Positions 46,761 through 55,721 of a stretch of 64,000 bases of DNA are shown piece by piece. Made by a program: the position numbers and the translations under genes. The notes under the pieces were generated by a model that ran no database searches, was not told the origin of the DNA, and saw only the letters and a list, made by a program, of their open reading frames with translations. The stretch is taken from positions 38,381 to 102,380 of the forward strand of contig NZ_JANFQO010000021.1 of NCBI RefSeq assembly GCF_024437735.1, given 5' to 3'. The stretch is from Tahibacter harae (GTDB lineage Bacteria; Pseudomonadota; Gammaproteobacteria; Xanthomonadales; Rhodanobacteraceae). Position 1 is the first letter of the stretch. Each line of letters opens with the position of its first letter.

Positions 46761-47067
46761 GAATGGCGGCAGGCGTGCGCAGCGGTGCAATGCCGCCGCG
46801 GCGGCCGTGCAGGTTGACAACGACTGGAAGGAGCCGCGCTGAGCGCTGGGCGTATTGCATGCGCGGCGAGGCGCAAGGCTCGGACGTATCACTGGTGACG
46901 ATCACGCTCCGAGCGCAGAGGCCGCGTGCGGTGTGGGCGAGCGGCTCCGCCGCGGCGTTACGTATTGCGCCCGGTTCGCCAGTACGTCGGCACTGAATCG
47001 AGTGCCGGGGCCTGTCTGCGGTAGCGACGCATGTGCAGCAGCGACGGAGCGCCGCCGCTGCGGTCAC
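46761..47067. other. Gene-free convergent spacer after rlmB
   Basis: I see no credible gene. The only structure noticed is a 7-bp inverted repeat GCTCGGA...TCCGAGC around 46878-46915. No T-run terminator was found. Confidence 0.55.
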
Positions 47068-47430
47068 TCAGAACGACTGGGATGTGCCGCCACGGGCGCT
47101 GAGCGCATCGGTGTGCAGTTCGTGGCAGGCCGGCAGCAGCCGGGTGGCGGTTTCGATATGGCCGGCCGGCGTAATCACGCTGACGGCTATGGCGCTGGCA
47201 TGGTCGGCGAAGCAGCCAACCTCGTGCAGGGCGCCGGTGGAGAAGGGCTGGCCGGTGCGGGCGCCGGCGATATGCCATTCATAGCGGTAGTCGCTGCCTT
47301 GCGGCCAGGCTTCGCAGCGGAAGCCGGATTCCAGCGAAATGCAGTCGAGCCCGGCAGCGCCGAGGCTGCCCGATAAGATGAGTGCGAGTCCAACCAGACT
47401 GCAGCGCAGAAGATCGTTGCCGGAGCGCAT
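47068..47430 (-). CDS. Small secreted cysteine protein (paralogue 2), 120 aa
   Basis: Not a named family. N-terminal signal peptide (LVGLALILSGSLGAAG) followed by a mature part with four cysteines: LDCISLESGFRCEAWPQGSDYRYEWHI, EVGCFADHASAIAVSV and LLPACHELH. The C-x-AWP-x-G-x4-Y-x-W element and the following V-x-V strand recur in the protein encoded at 47627-48088, so the two are diverged paralogues of one small beta-rich domain, probably with disulfides. Ribosome site AGGGGGAAG. It lies in the same direction as, and downstream of, the sigma/kinase module B. Confidence 0.75.
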   Translation of the reverse strand: MRSGNDLLRCSLVGLALILSGSLGAAGLDCISLESGFRCEAWPQGSDYRYEWHIAGARTGQPFSTGALHEVGCFADHASAIAVSVITPAGHIETATRLLPACHELHTDALSARGGTSQSF

Positions 47431-47479
47431 GCACTTCCCCCTAAGAAGTGATCGTTGCGGCTCCGCCAGCGGCTAAACA

Positions 47480-47528
47480 TCGCAGCGCAGTCGCCACGCT
47501 CAGGGGGCGCGTGGCGACTGCGATGCGA
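47480..47528. repeat. 20-bp hairpin between the two secreted-protein genes
   Basis: Arms 47480-47499 and 47509-47528 pair with one mismatch (13 central pairs perfect) around a 9-nt loop. No T-run follows on either strand, so it is more likely an mRNA-stability or processing hairpin than a simple terminator. Confidence 0.6.
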
Positions 47529-47626
47529 CAGGGCGTTGCGGAGCCCGATTATTCCTACTCGGATCGGAAGCCCCTGAGGGCTCACGCAAGGCTGCAGCGG
47601 ATTGTTACCAAACGTAACGGGGCGGA

Positions 47627-48088
47627 TCAGTCGCAGGCCGGCAGGATGATGCTGGCGTCGGCGGCCGCGTCCAGCGGGCTGGACACCGAGACCACGACCA
47701 CGCCGCCGTCGCAGCTGAAGTTCTGGGACGACTCGGGATCGCCGGTGATGACGTCGTTGGACTGTTCGCTGGCCCAGCTGTAGGTCAGCGTTTCGCCCTT
47801 GGGCCAGGCCTCGCAGGCGTAGCCGTTGCCGCTGCGCTTGCATTCCAGCGAGGGCGCGATGGGCGGCGAGCTGTTGTCGTCCTGGATGACGATGATCGCC
47901 GACTTGTTGCACTCGGACGTGCCGTTGAGCTCGGTGCCGATGGGTACCTGGTAGCGATAGCAGCCGTTGGGGCAGGTCTCGCTGCGAAGGGCTTCGCAAA
48001 GTTCGATGTCCGCCCGCACCGGCGAGGCGGACAGGAACGCGGCGGCAAGTGCGATGGAAGACAGGCAGGAAGCGAGAGTACGGAACAT
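47627..48088 (-). CDS. Small secreted cysteine protein (paralogue 1), 153 aa
   Basis: Not a named family. Signal peptide about 1-26 ending SASPVRA. The mature protein has eight cysteines, including CEALRSETCPNGCYRY and SECNKS in an N-terminal extra part, then the shared unit LECKRSGNGYACEAWPKGETLTYSW...NFSCDGGVVVVSVSSPLDAAADASIILPAC. The shared unit aligns with the 47068-47430 protein. A GGGGGG ribosome site precedes the ATG at 48088, and imperfect arms GGTAGCA (48126) and TGCTACAACC (48151) lie upstream. An extracellular or periplasmic binding role is possible but unproved. Confidence 0.75.
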   Translation of the reverse strand: MFRTLASCLSSIALAAAFLSASPVRADIELCEALRSETCPNGCYRYQVPIGTELNGTSECNKSAIIVIQDDNSSPPIAPSLECKRSGNGYACEAWPKGETLTYSWASEQSNDVITGDPESSQNFSCDGGVVVVSVSSPLDAAADASIILPACD

Positions 48089-48187
48089 GGGTAGCCCCCC
48101 TTAGGCTAGGGATAGTGTTGAAAACGGTAGCACCGGCCAGGAGAAGCCGATGCTACAACCGTACGCGGAAAACGCCTGGGCAGGGGC

Positions 48188-50764
48188 TCAGGGCAAGTTG
48201 TCAGATTCTGTGCCAGGTGCGGAAACCGCGCTTGATTTCACCAAATCCGCGGCCGTCGTGCAGTAGCTGGCGATGTCCGCCCGCGGCGCCGGCGCGTCGC
48301 AGCCCGCCGCGCTGCTGGCCGCTTTGAGCGCGGCGAGGAAGGCGCTGCGATGGCTGGAGTGGGAGTCCGGCAGGCGCGTCAGGTTGTCGGGCTCCAGCAG
48401 CAGGCGCAGCGCATCGCCGGCGCGCTGGCGTTTGAGCAGGAACTGGGCGTAGTGGCTGCGCCAGAATACCAGCGGTGCGCGGGTTTCCTCGGCCTTGGCC
48501 TCGCCGCGCTGCAGGATTTCGCGATACAGCGCCTCGGCTTCGGCATCGTTGCCGCCGAGGTCGGTAAGGATCTGCGCCAGGTTGAAGGCCGAGCGCAGCG
48601 TGTTCTGATGATCGTTGCCGACCGCGCTGCGCCAGGCGGTCAGCGATTCGCGGAAAACCTGGGCGCCTTCGCCGCGTTCGCCGGCTTCCAGCAGCGAGAT
48701 ACCCAGCGACATGCGCGCGGTGGCCGCGGCAATGCTGTTCTTGCCGTAGATGCGGTCGGCTTCCTCGACCACCTGGCGCGCTTCCGGTACCGTGGCCTTG
48801 GCGCCGCGCACCCGGCGCAGCGCGTCCAGCCGATACATGCGGATCAGGGTGAGGCGCGGATGGTCGGGCTGCAGTCCGGCGCTCTGCCATGCGAGGGTCT
48901 GGTCGAACAAGGCCAGCGCCTCCTGCGAGCGTTCGGACGAGCGCAGGGCGTTGGCCAGCTGCAGCCGCGCCAGGTTGGCGATATCGTCGGACGGCGGGCG
49001 TCCGCGCGTGTCGCGCACCGCCTGTTCCAAATGGGCCAGGGCCTGCTCGCGCAGGCTGCGGTGATGGCATAGCTGGCCCATGGCCAGTTGCCATTCCGGC
49101 GTCTGTTCCAGTCCCAGCGCCGCAGCCCGGGTCAGGCGCTCTTCCGCCTCGGCGTAGTCGCCCGCGCTGATGCGGGCGCGCGCCTCCAGGATCAGCAGCG
49201 CACCCGTGCGGGCCGCGTCGAATCCTGCCTTGGCAGCGGCCTGTCTCGCGCGTTCGGCCAGCTCCGCGGCCTGCGGGCTCAGGCCTACCGCCAGTTCCAC
49301 TTCCGCCAGGGTGCCGGCCAGTTCGGCATAGACGTCGGGCTGGGTGTCGAACGTGGTTTCCAATGACGGCCGCGCCGCTTCGAGCACGGCGCGGGCGGTG
49401 ACGTTGGCGCCGGCGACCTGGGTGGGATTGGCCGCGGCGAAGGCGTTCTTGAGCAGGCCGACGGCACGCTGGGCGCGGTCGCGCTCGTGCGTGATGGCGA
49501 CGTTCTGGCGCAGTATCGCGGCGACCGCGACGAGTACGGTCAGCAGCAGCACCGCACTCAGCGCCGAGGCCACGCGGTGGCGCGCGACGAACTTGCGCCA
49601 GCGGTACCAGCGGTCGCTCTGGCGCTCGCGTATGGGCTGCTGGCGCAGCACGCAGTCGATGTCGTGGTCGAGCTGGTCTATGGTGCCGTAGCGCTCGGTC
49701 GGCAGCTTGCGCAGGCAGCGCTGGACGATGTGCTCCAGATCGCCGCGCAGCGCCTCGCGCAGTTCGCGCACGTGGTGGAAGCCGCGCGCCTGGGCCAGGG
49801 CCAGGTCGGAGTCGAGGACGCGGCCGGCCATGGGCGGTGGCGGCACCTGGCGTATGGCGTGCTCGATCTCGCCCGGCGTCATGTTGGCGAAGCCGAACGG
49901 CAGGCGGCCGGCCAGCAGTTCGTACAGCAGCATGCCCAGGGCGTGGATGTCGCAGGCCACCGTGATCGGCCCGCCGGCGAGCTGCTCCGGCGCGGCGCTG
50001 GACGGCGTGAGGAAGCGGTCCATGGTCTGGGTGGCGCTGATATCGCCGAGGCGGCCCAGCGGCTTGGCGATGCCGAAGTCCAGCAGCTTGATCTCGCCGT
50101 CGTCGGTGACCAGCACATTGCTGGCCTTGATGTCGCGGTGCACGACCAGGTTGCGGTGCGCATGCGCCACCGCGGCCAGCACCTTGCGGAACAACGCCAG
50201 GCGTTCGTCCAGGCCCAGCAGGCGCGCGTCGGCCCAGCCGTCTATGGCCTGGCCGCGCACGAATTCCATCACCACGTAGGGCGTGCCTTCCGGCGTGGTG
50301 CTGGCGTCGATCAGGCGCGAGATGCCGGGATGATCCAGCGCGGCGAGAATCGCGCGCTCGGTGGAGAAGCGGCGCAGCAGGGCCGGGTGGACCAGGTCGC
50401 GGCGCACGAACTTGATCGCCACTTCCTGGGTGAAATCCGGCCCGCTGCGGGTGGCGCGGAAGACGCGGCCCATGCCGCCCTGGCCGATCTCCTGCTCCAG
50501 CCGGTAGACGCCGAACTGCTTGCCCGGCTGCAGCGTGTCGCTGTCGCGGGCGTCCAGGCCGGCGCTGACCAGGCCCAGCGGCGTGCGCGGCTGGCTGTCG
50601 AGCAGGCTCAGGTCGCGCTCGATCAGGCGGGCCAGTTCATCGGCCAGGCTGGGATCTTCGGCGCGGCAGCGCGCAAGCAATTGCTCGCGGGCGACGGGAT
50701 CCAGGTCCAGCGCCTCGTCGAACAGCTCGCCGAGGCGGCGTATGCGCTCAGCCGCCGTCTTCAT
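48188..50764 (-). CDS. Transmembrane Ser/Thr kinase with TPR-type extracytoplasmic domain (module B)
   Basis: 858 residues with the same architecture as the 31131-34007 kinase: N-terminal helical ~80 residues, kinase domain (about 86-375) with IGQGGMGRVFRA, Lys118, HRDIKASN with Asp211, DFG 229-231 and AAPEQL, a transmembrane helix about 399-418, then helical repeat units to about 800. The tail contains two cysteines and ends in a disordered segment. Its start lies 17 bp inside the upstream sigma gene, so translation is coupled. By analogy with PknS/EcfK and PknT/EcfP it should control that sigma factor. Confidence 0.93.
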   Translation of the reverse strand: MKTAAERIRRLGELFDEALDLDPVAREQLLARCRAEDPSLADELARLIERDLSLLDSQPRTPLGLVSAGLDARDSDTLQPGKQFGVYRLEQEIGQGGMGRVFRATRSGPDFTQEVAIKFVRRDLVHPALLRRFSTERAILAALDHPGISRLIDASTTPEGTPYVVMEFVRGQAIDGWADARLLGLDERLALFRKVLAAVAHAHRNLVVHRDIKASNVLVTDDGEIKLLDFGIAKPLGRLGDISATQTMDRFLTPSSAAPEQLAGGPITVACDIHALGMLLYELLAGRLPFGFANMTPGEIEHAIRQVPPPPMAGRVLDSDLALAQARGFHHVRELREALRGDLEHIVQRCLRKLPTERYGTIDQLDHDIDCVLRQQPIRERQSDRWYRWRKFVARHRVASALSAVLLLTVLVAVAAILRQNVAITHERDRAQRAVGLLKNAFAAANPTQVAGANVTARAVLEAARPSLETTFDTQPDVYAELAGTLAEVELAVGLSPQAAELAERARQAAAKAGFDAARTGALLILEARARISAGDYAEAEERLTRAAALGLEQTPEWQLAMGQLCHHRSLREQALAHLEQAVRDTRGRPPSDDIANLARLQLANALRSSERSQEALALFDQTLAWQSAGLQPDHPRLTLIRMYRLDALRRVRGAKATVPEARQVVEEADRIYGKNSIAAATARMSLGISLLEAGERGEGAQVFRESLTAWRSAVGNDHQNTLRSAFNLAQILTDLGGNDAEAEALYREILQRGEAKAEETRAPLVFWRSHYAQFLLKRQRAGDALRLLLEPDNLTRLPDSHSSHRSAFLAALKAASSAAGCDAPAPRADIASYCTTAADLVKSSAVSAPGTESDNLP

Positions 50765-51332
50765 CGCCGGGCACCACGTCCAGCCGCTCGGCCAGCCAGG
50801 CGCGGGCGAAGCGCCACTGACGTCCGACCGTGGCGCGGGACGAGCCGCAGACCTCGGCGATTTCTTCCTTGGTCAGGCCGGAGAACAGACGCAGTTCCAC
50901 GACGCGGGCGGCGTCCGGCGCGGCCTGGGCGAATTCGGTCAGGGCCTGGTCGACGGCGAGCCAGTCGACGTGGTCGCCCTGGGCCGGCGTCTCGCGCTGG
51001 TTCATGTCGTCCAGGGCGATGAAGAGCTGGTCGCCGCCGCGCTTTTCCGCCTGCCGCTCGCGCAGGTAATCGACCACGACGCGGCGCATCAAGGTCGCGG
51101 CGATGGCATGGAAATGGGCGCGGTTCTGCCAGTTCACGCCCTGCTGCACGTGCAGGCGTTCGTAGGCCTCGTTGGCCAGTTCGGTGGCGCGCAAGGTCAG
51201 CGCGTTGCCGTGGCGGCGCACCTGGGCGCGCGCCAGCTCGCGCAATACCGGATAGATATCGGTCGCCAACGCGTCTTCAACACTGCGATCGCCGCGTTTC
51301 CAGCGATCGAGCAGTTCGGTGATCGATGACAT
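50748..51332 (-). CDS. ECF sigma factor, kinase-linked type (module B)
   Basis: 194-residue ECF sigma factor of the Sig-70_X6/ECF43 kind. Region 2: VLRELARAQVRRHG...LRATELANEAYERLHVQQ...FHAIAATLMRRVVVDYLRER; region 4: LRLFSGLTKEEIAEVCGSSRATVGRQWRFARAWL. As in module A, region 2.2 has Thr (LRATELANEAY) and no anti-sigma gene is adjacent. Start ATG at 51332 follows AGGGGG, the same G-rich site type as the two secreted-protein genes downstream of the kinase. The open frame to 51422 is rejected as leader. Confidence 0.9.
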   Translation of the reverse strand: MSSITELLDRWKRGDRSVEDALATDIYPVLRELARAQVRRHGNALTLRATELANEAYERLHVQQGVNWQNRAHFHAIAATLMRRVVVDYLRERQAEKRGGDQLFIALDDMNQRETPAQGDHVDWLAVDQALTEFAQAAPDAARVVELRLFSGLTKEEIAEVCGSSRATVGRQWRFARAWLAERLDVVPGDEDGG

Positions 51333-51470
51333 CGTACAACCCCCTGCTTGCAACGCGCAGTGTAGCCCCTCTGCGGCGGCCCGGGGCAAGCGCCGGCGAC
51401 GATGACACGATGTTTTCTTCACCGCTGCCGCGGCGATGCATAAATTGCGCGTGAAGACGCTGCCGCGGCG

Positions 51471-52583
51471 TCAGACGGTTTCGTGCCCGGTCTTGGCGGG
51501 CGGCCGCTGGAACGGCATCAGGTGCTGCTGCCAGATGCCGTCGGGCACGGTTTCCAGCTTCAGCACGCCATATTCCTGCGGCCATTCGCCGCGCGGCGGC
51601 AGCTGGAACGTACCCATGAGCATGTCGACCACGGGCAGGTGGATGGCGTAGTTCTTGTCCACCCAGGCCCTGTCGCGCACGTGGTGCCAATGGTGATAGC
51701 GCGGCAGCACCAGCAGGTATTCCAGCCAGCCGAACGGCACGCGCACATTGGCATGGGCCAGCACGGCCTGTATGCCGACCAGTACCACGTAGGCATTCAC
51801 TGCTGCCGGCGCGAAGCCCAGCACCAGCAGCGGCAGCAGCACGGCGCTGCGGGTCAGCACGATCTCGACGAAATGCACGCGCGAGCCGGCCAGCCAGTCC
51901 ATGTGCCGGCTGGAGTGGTGCACCGCATGAAAGCGCCATAGCCAGGGGATGTTGTGATACGCGCGGTGCAGCAGGGCCTGGGCCAGATCGGCGAAGAACA
52001 CCGCGATCAGGAACTGCAGCCACAGCGGCAGTGCCTGGATCTGCGCCTTGAGGCCGGGGAACGCCGCCAGGCCGGCGAGGGCGCTGGTCGAGGCCGTGAC
52101 CAGGATCAGGATGAACTGCACCAGCACATGGCTCATGAAGAAATAGCTGAGGTCGGTTCGCCACTGCGGCCGCAGCGGCGACTGCTCGCGGCCCAGGAAG
52201 CGTTCCAGCGGCACGAACACCAGGGCGGAGAAGAACAGCGAAATGACGAACCAGTCCAGTCCTAGCGAATACGGCGTTTTTCCTATCGCATCGAATTGCA
52301 CATTGCTGCCGCCCAGCAGCACGGCCAGGGTGGCGCTGGCCACGCCGAGCAGGGCGACGCGGCGGTTGCGCCCGCGCAGTACCGCCAGGGTGCCCAGCAC
52401 GAAGGCGGCGATCAGCCCGGCCAGCAGCAGGTGGCGGGCGAAGGCCTCGCTGTAGACCTGGCGGAAATCCTTGCTGGTCATCAGCTGCGGAAAATGGAAG
52501 CAGAGCACGCCGATCAGGCTGCCGCAGCCGAGGAAGGCAGCGAGATAGGCCAGCCAGGAACGGCGCGGGGAAGTGGCGGTCAC
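51471..52583 (-). CDS. Sterol desaturase/fatty acid hydroxylase superfamily protein, GTG start
   Basis: 370-residue integral-membrane di-iron oxygenase. The histidine boxes are clear: LLHRAYH, WRFHAVHHSSRH and YHHWHHVRD. Several hydrophobic helices precede and surround them (AYLAAFLGCGSLIGVLCFHF; LLAGLIAAFVLGTLAVL). Likely hydroxylates or desaturates a lipid; substrate unknown. There is no ATG before the first helix; a GTG at 52583 with GGAGC upstream gives VTATSPRRSWLAYLAAF and is taken as the start. Leftward, 113 bp downstream of the CPBP-like gene. Confidence 0.9.
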   Translation of the reverse strand: MTATSPRRSWLAYLAAFLGCGSLIGVLCFHFPQLMTSKDFRQVYSEAFARHLLLAGLIAAFVLGTLAVLRGRNRRVALLGVASATLAVLLGGSNVQFDAIGKTPYSLGLDWFVISLFFSALVFVPLERFLGREQSPLRPQWRTDLSYFFMSHVLVQFILILVTASTSALAGLAAFPGLKAQIQALPLWLQFLIAVFFADLAQALLHRAYHNIPWLWRFHAVHHSSRHMDWLAGSRVHFVEIVLTRSAVLLPLLVLGFAPAAVNAYVVLVGIQAVLAHANVRVPFGWLEYLLVLPRYHHWHHVRDRAWVDKNYAIHLPVVDMLMGTFQLPPRGEWPQEYGVLKLETVPDGIWQQHLMPFQRPPAKTGHETV

Positions 52584-52696
52584 GACGGTTGCTCCATAAT
52601 CTGTGGAATTCTGCGCCAGGCAAACGCGGGCGCCGGGCTCATCCGAACATGCCGCGGCTTCCGCAGGCAAGACGGCGGGCGCGCCAACGTGGGCGG

Positions 52697-54223
52697 CTAG
52701 AGGAAAAAGCGCAGGCTGACCTCGGCCGAGCGCAGCAGCTGCGGCGGCAGCCCCTGCACCAGCAGCCCGGCCGCCAGCGCATGCGACAGGGCGATGGGCC
52801 AGAGGCCGCGTTCGCGCAGCCAGATCGCGCTCCACAGCAGGCCGCCGGCGAAGGTGGCCAGCATCAGCGTGGCGTTCGGCGCATGCAGCAGGGCGAAGAC
52901 CAGGGCGGCGGCCAGGGCGATCCAGCGCGGCGCCAGGCCGCTGCCGCGCAGCCGTTCGGCGAATACGCGGCAGATCAGCCATTGCTGCAGCGCGGCCCAG
53001 AGCACGTACAGCGGCAGTCCTGCCCAGTGCAGGCCCGGCCGGGCGCCGGCGGGGATGGCCAGCAGCACCAGCAGCAGGGCCAGGACCGGTCCCAGGGCCG
53101 CCAGCAGCCAGGCCCGCGGCGTGCCGCGCCAAGCGTGGGCCAGGCGTGGCTGGCGCGGGGTCGGCGCGGCGGCGTAGAGCAGGGCCAGGCCCAGCGCGGC
53201 CAGGGTCCAGGTATCAAAGTCATCGCTCACGCGCAGACCGGCGACCAGGTACAGCGGCAGGGCGACGGCGGCCAGGGACTGCAGCAGGGCCGCTGCGCGC
53301 GGATTGCGTGGCGGACGCCGATACAGGCCGGCGAGCAGAATCGCGGTGGCTGCCAGGGCCAGCCAGGCAGGGATGGACGCGTGTGTGGCGGCGGTGTCCA
53401 GCGCAGGATCTGCGCCGGCAGTCGCGGCGGACGCAGTGTGTTCTGCGGTCTCGCTGACGGCGGCAGCCACGGCTTCGGTGTCATGCCGGTATACGACCAG
53501 CGCAAACGGCTCGCGCTCGCGCAGCCGGTCGCGCGCGGCAAGCAGCTGTTCCGGCTTCAGCCCGTCCTGGGCTGCGAACAACGGCAGGCGCGGCGGCGCG
53601 AGGGCGGCGGCGGCTTGCAGCGGCTGCCAGTCGGCAGCGCCCGGGGGCAGCGGCAGCAAGGCCCCGGACGGCCGCAGCACCACCTCGCCCAGCAGCAGAT
53701 CCTGTTCCAGCGCGGCCAGGCGCAGGCGCAGCATGGCGGCGCGGTGCGGCGGTGTGGCCAGGCTGCCGTCGTCCTGGCGCCAGGCCAGGGCGTCCAGCGC
53801 AATGCTGGCTGCGGCGGGTACTTCTGCGTGGCGCTGCGGCTGGTCCAGTCTTTCGCGCAGCAACAGGAAAAAGGCGGGCAGGGGACGGTCGCTGTCGATC
53901 TGCAACCGGCCGAAGCGGCTCAGATCTAGCGCGCCGCGCAGGCGCAGTCCGAGTTCGCAGACTTGGCTGCCGGCGCGCAGTCGCAGGCCGGCCGGTGTGA
54001 ATTCGTACGCACAGTCGCCGAACACGCGGCCGCCGACCAGATCGCCGCTGTTGCGCAACTGCCAGCGCAACGGCGTGTCGCCGCGCGCCAGCGCGCCGAG
54101 GCTGGCCACGGCTTCCGCGCGCAGCTGCCGGGCCAGCTGCCAGCGCGCCAGGTAGTCCAGCCCGGCCAGGCAGGCCAGAACGGCCAGCAGCCACAGCGCG
54201 GCTTGTACGGCGCTTGCGCGCAT
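52697..54223 (-). CDS. CPBP-family membrane protein with altered motif 1
   Basis: 508 residues. N-terminal signal anchor (AALWLLAVLACLAGLDYLA), a ~230-residue periplasmic region of unknown fold, then about seven helices ending in a CPBP (CAAX-protease/bacteriocin-processing) domain. The domain's histidine motifs are present, FALLHAPNA (His447) and SHALAAG (His481), but motif 1, normally EExxxR, reads QQWLICR (413-419). Either a degenerate glutamate motif or a known QQ subgroup; protease activity should not be assumed. Downstream of the pterin dehydratase gene by 15 bp. Confidence 0.82.
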   Translation of the reverse strand: MRASAVQAALWLLAVLACLAGLDYLARWQLARQLRAEAVASLGALARGDTPLRWQLRNSGDLVGGRVFGDCAYEFTPAGLRLRAGSQVCELGLRLRGALDLSRFGRLQIDSDRPLPAFFLLLRERLDQPQRHAEVPAAASIALDALAWRQDDGSLATPPHRAAMLRLRLAALEQDLLLGEVVLRPSGALLPLPPGAADWQPLQAAAALAPPRLPLFAAQDGLKPEQLLAARDRLREREPFALVVYRHDTEAVAAAVSETAEHTASAATAGADPALDTAATHASIPAWLALAATAILLAGLYRRPPRNPRAAALLQSLAAVALPLYLVAGLRVSDDFDTWTLAALGLALLYAAAPTPRQPRLAHAWRGTPRAWLLAALGPVLALLLVLLAIPAGARPGLHWAGLPLYVLWAALQQWLICRVFAERLRGSGLAPRWIALAAALVFALLHAPNATLMLATFAGGLLWSAIWLRERGLWPIALSHALAAGLLVQGLPPQLLRSAEVSLRFFL

Positions 54224-54238
54224 GGGCCGGCGCGGGAC

Positions 54239-54577
54239 TCAGTCGATGATGGCGTCGACCTTGGCCGCGCAGAGGAAATCGTTCAGCGACAGCCCGCCCA
54301 CGTCGTGGGTGGACCAGCGCATGCGGCAGTAGTTGTAGCCGACTTCCAGATCCGGGTGATGGTCTTCGCGGTTGGCCATCCAGGCGACGGCGTTGACGAA
54401 GCCCATGGTGTGGTGGAAATCGCGGAATTTGAATTCGCGGCGCAGCTCGCCCTTGGCCGCATCCACCTGCCATTGCGGGATCAGCCGGCCCAGCTCGGTC
54501 TGGCGTTCGGCCGGCAGCGCGTCGGCGGCGCCTTTGCGCGGGATGCAGTGCGTGGCGATCAGTTCGTCCTTGGTCAT
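54239..54577 (-). CDS. phhB: 4a-hydroxytetrahydrobiopterin dehydratase
   Basis: 112-residue pterin-4a-carbinolamine dehydratase, which recycles the pterin cofactor of aromatic amino acid hydroxylases. Signature [31 protein letters not shown] contains the catalytic histidines (HHP and the later TH). Length is normal. No phenylalanine hydroxylase is in the window. It probably shares a transcript with the CPBP-like gene. Divergent from nfuA. Confidence 0.93.
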   Translation of the reverse strand: MTKDELIATHCIPRKGAADALPAERQTELGRLIPQWQVDAAKGELRREFKFRDFHHTMGFVNAVAWMANREDHHPDLEVGYNYCRMRWSTHDVGGLSLNDFLCAAKVDAIID

Positions 54578-54624
54578 GACGGGGCTCCGGCGCTGGGAAA
54601 GCGGCGAGTATAACGGTGCCCGCC

Positions 54625-54653
54625 TTGGTCCAGGCTGGAATCAGGACTACAAT
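54625..54653 (+). promoter_or_regulatory. nfuA promoter
   Basis: TTGGTC (54625-54630), 17 bp, TACAAT (54648-54653), followed by a 24-base leader to the ATG. No IscR-like box was recognised. Confidence 0.55.
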
Positions 54654-54677
54654 GGTCCAGATTCAACGGAAGCCGTC

Positions 54678-55289
54678 ATGATCAATATTTCCGAGCGCGC
54701 CCAGCAACATTTCCTCAAGCTCATCGACCAGCAAGGCATTCCCGGCCTGGGCATCCGCCTGCGTGCGGTCAAGGCCGGCACACCCGCGGCGGACTGCCAG
54801 CTCGAATTCTGCGAAGCGGCCGATCTCGCCGGCGACGAATGGACGGTGGAATGCCGCGGCTTCCCGCTCTATGTCGAAGCCGCCAGCGTTCCCTTCCTCG
54901 ACGCCGCCGAGATCGACTACGAAACCTCGCCCACCGGCGGCCAGCTCACCATCCGCGCGCCGCGCATCAAGGGCGAAGTGCCGGGCGAGGGCGCCAGCCT
55001 GGTGGAGCGCGTGCGCTACGTGATCGAGACCGAGATCAATCCCCGCGTCGCCGCCCACGGCGGCCGCATCAGCCTGGAAGAAATCACCGCCGAGGGCGTG
55101 GTGCTGCTGCGTTTCGGCGGCGGCTGCCATGGCTGCGGCATGGCCGATGTGACGCTCAAGAACGGCGTGGAAAAGACCCTGCGCGAGCGCGTGCCGGAAA
55201 TCACCGCGGTGCGCGACGCCACCGACCATGCCAGCGGCGCCAATCCGTATTTCGCCGCCAAGGCCGAAGGCAAGTCGGCGCTGGCCTGA
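54678..55289 (+). CDS. nfuA: Fe-S cluster carrier NfuA
   Basis: 203-residue scaffold/carrier that delivers 4Fe-4S clusters, especially under oxidative stress or iron limitation. The N-terminal half is a degenerate A-type domain ([16 protein letters not shown]...[25 protein letters not shown]), the C-terminal half an Nfu domain with the cluster-binding Cys150-x2-Cys153 in [22 protein letters not shown]. Start ATG at 54678. A long symmetric terminator follows. Confidence 0.96.
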   Translation: MINISERAQQHFLKLIDQQGIPGLGIRLRAVKAGTPAADCQLEFCEAADLAGDEWTVECRGFPLYVEAASVPFLDAAEIDYETSPTGGQLTIRAPRIKGEVPGEGASLVERVRYVIETEINPRVAAHGGRISLEEITAEGVVLLRFGGGCHGCGMADVTLKNGVEKTLRERVPEITAVRDATDHASGANPYFAAKAEGKSALA

Positions 55290-55304
55290 GCGCGATAGGG
55301 CGTC

Positions 55305-55339
55305 AACGAAAAAGCCCGGCGATGCCGGGCTTTTTCGTT
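55305..55339. terminator. Bidirectional terminator between nfuA and the cytochrome c genes
   Basis: Perfect 16-bp stem (55305-55320 with 55324-55339) with a 3-nt loop and A5/T5 runs within the arms, serving convergent nfuA and the leftward cytochromes. Confidence 0.92.
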
Positions 55340-55358
55340 TCACAGAGTGCCGCCGCGA

Positions 55359-55703
55359 TTACTTCTTCGGCGGGTGGCTCAGGTCGGTCAGCTTGGTCGG
55401 CAGGCTGGAGTAGTACAGCGCCAGATCGGCGATGCCTTGCGTGGTCAGCGGTTCCACCGACAGCGCCATGATGGCGTTCTTGCGCCGGCCGGCCTTGTAC
55501 TCGGTGAGCGCGTGTTCGAGATAGTTGCGGTATTGGCCGGCCAGCTTGGGATACTGCGGGTCGGTCGGGTTGCCGTCCGCGCCGTGGCACTGGGCGCAGG
55601 TCTGGGCCAGCTTCTTGCCGTTCTCGATATTGCCGGCGGCCTGGGCTGCCGAGGAAACGGCCAGCATGCCGGCCAGCGCGATCAGGGAGAGCGTGCGATT
55701 CAT
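55359..55703 (-). CDS. Small periplasmic cytochrome c (second of pair)
   Basis: 114 residues with signal peptide (about 1-22, ending AAQAA) and one heme-binding CAQCH. The distal Met ligand is probably in NAIMALSVEPLT. YPKLAGQYRNYLEHALTEYKAGRR is the c4/c553-type helix. It likely carries electrons to a terminal oxidase. It follows a second cytochrome c gene after 18 bp, so the two make a diheme pair from one message. Confidence 0.92.
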   Translation of the reverse strand: MNRTLSLIALAGMLAVSSAAQAAGNIENGKKLAQTCAQCHGADGNPTDPQYPKLAGQYRNYLEHALTEYKAGRRKNAIMALSVEPLTTQGIADLALYYSSLPTKLTDLSHPPKK

Positions 55704-55721
55704 CCGTAGCGTCCTCGTGTC

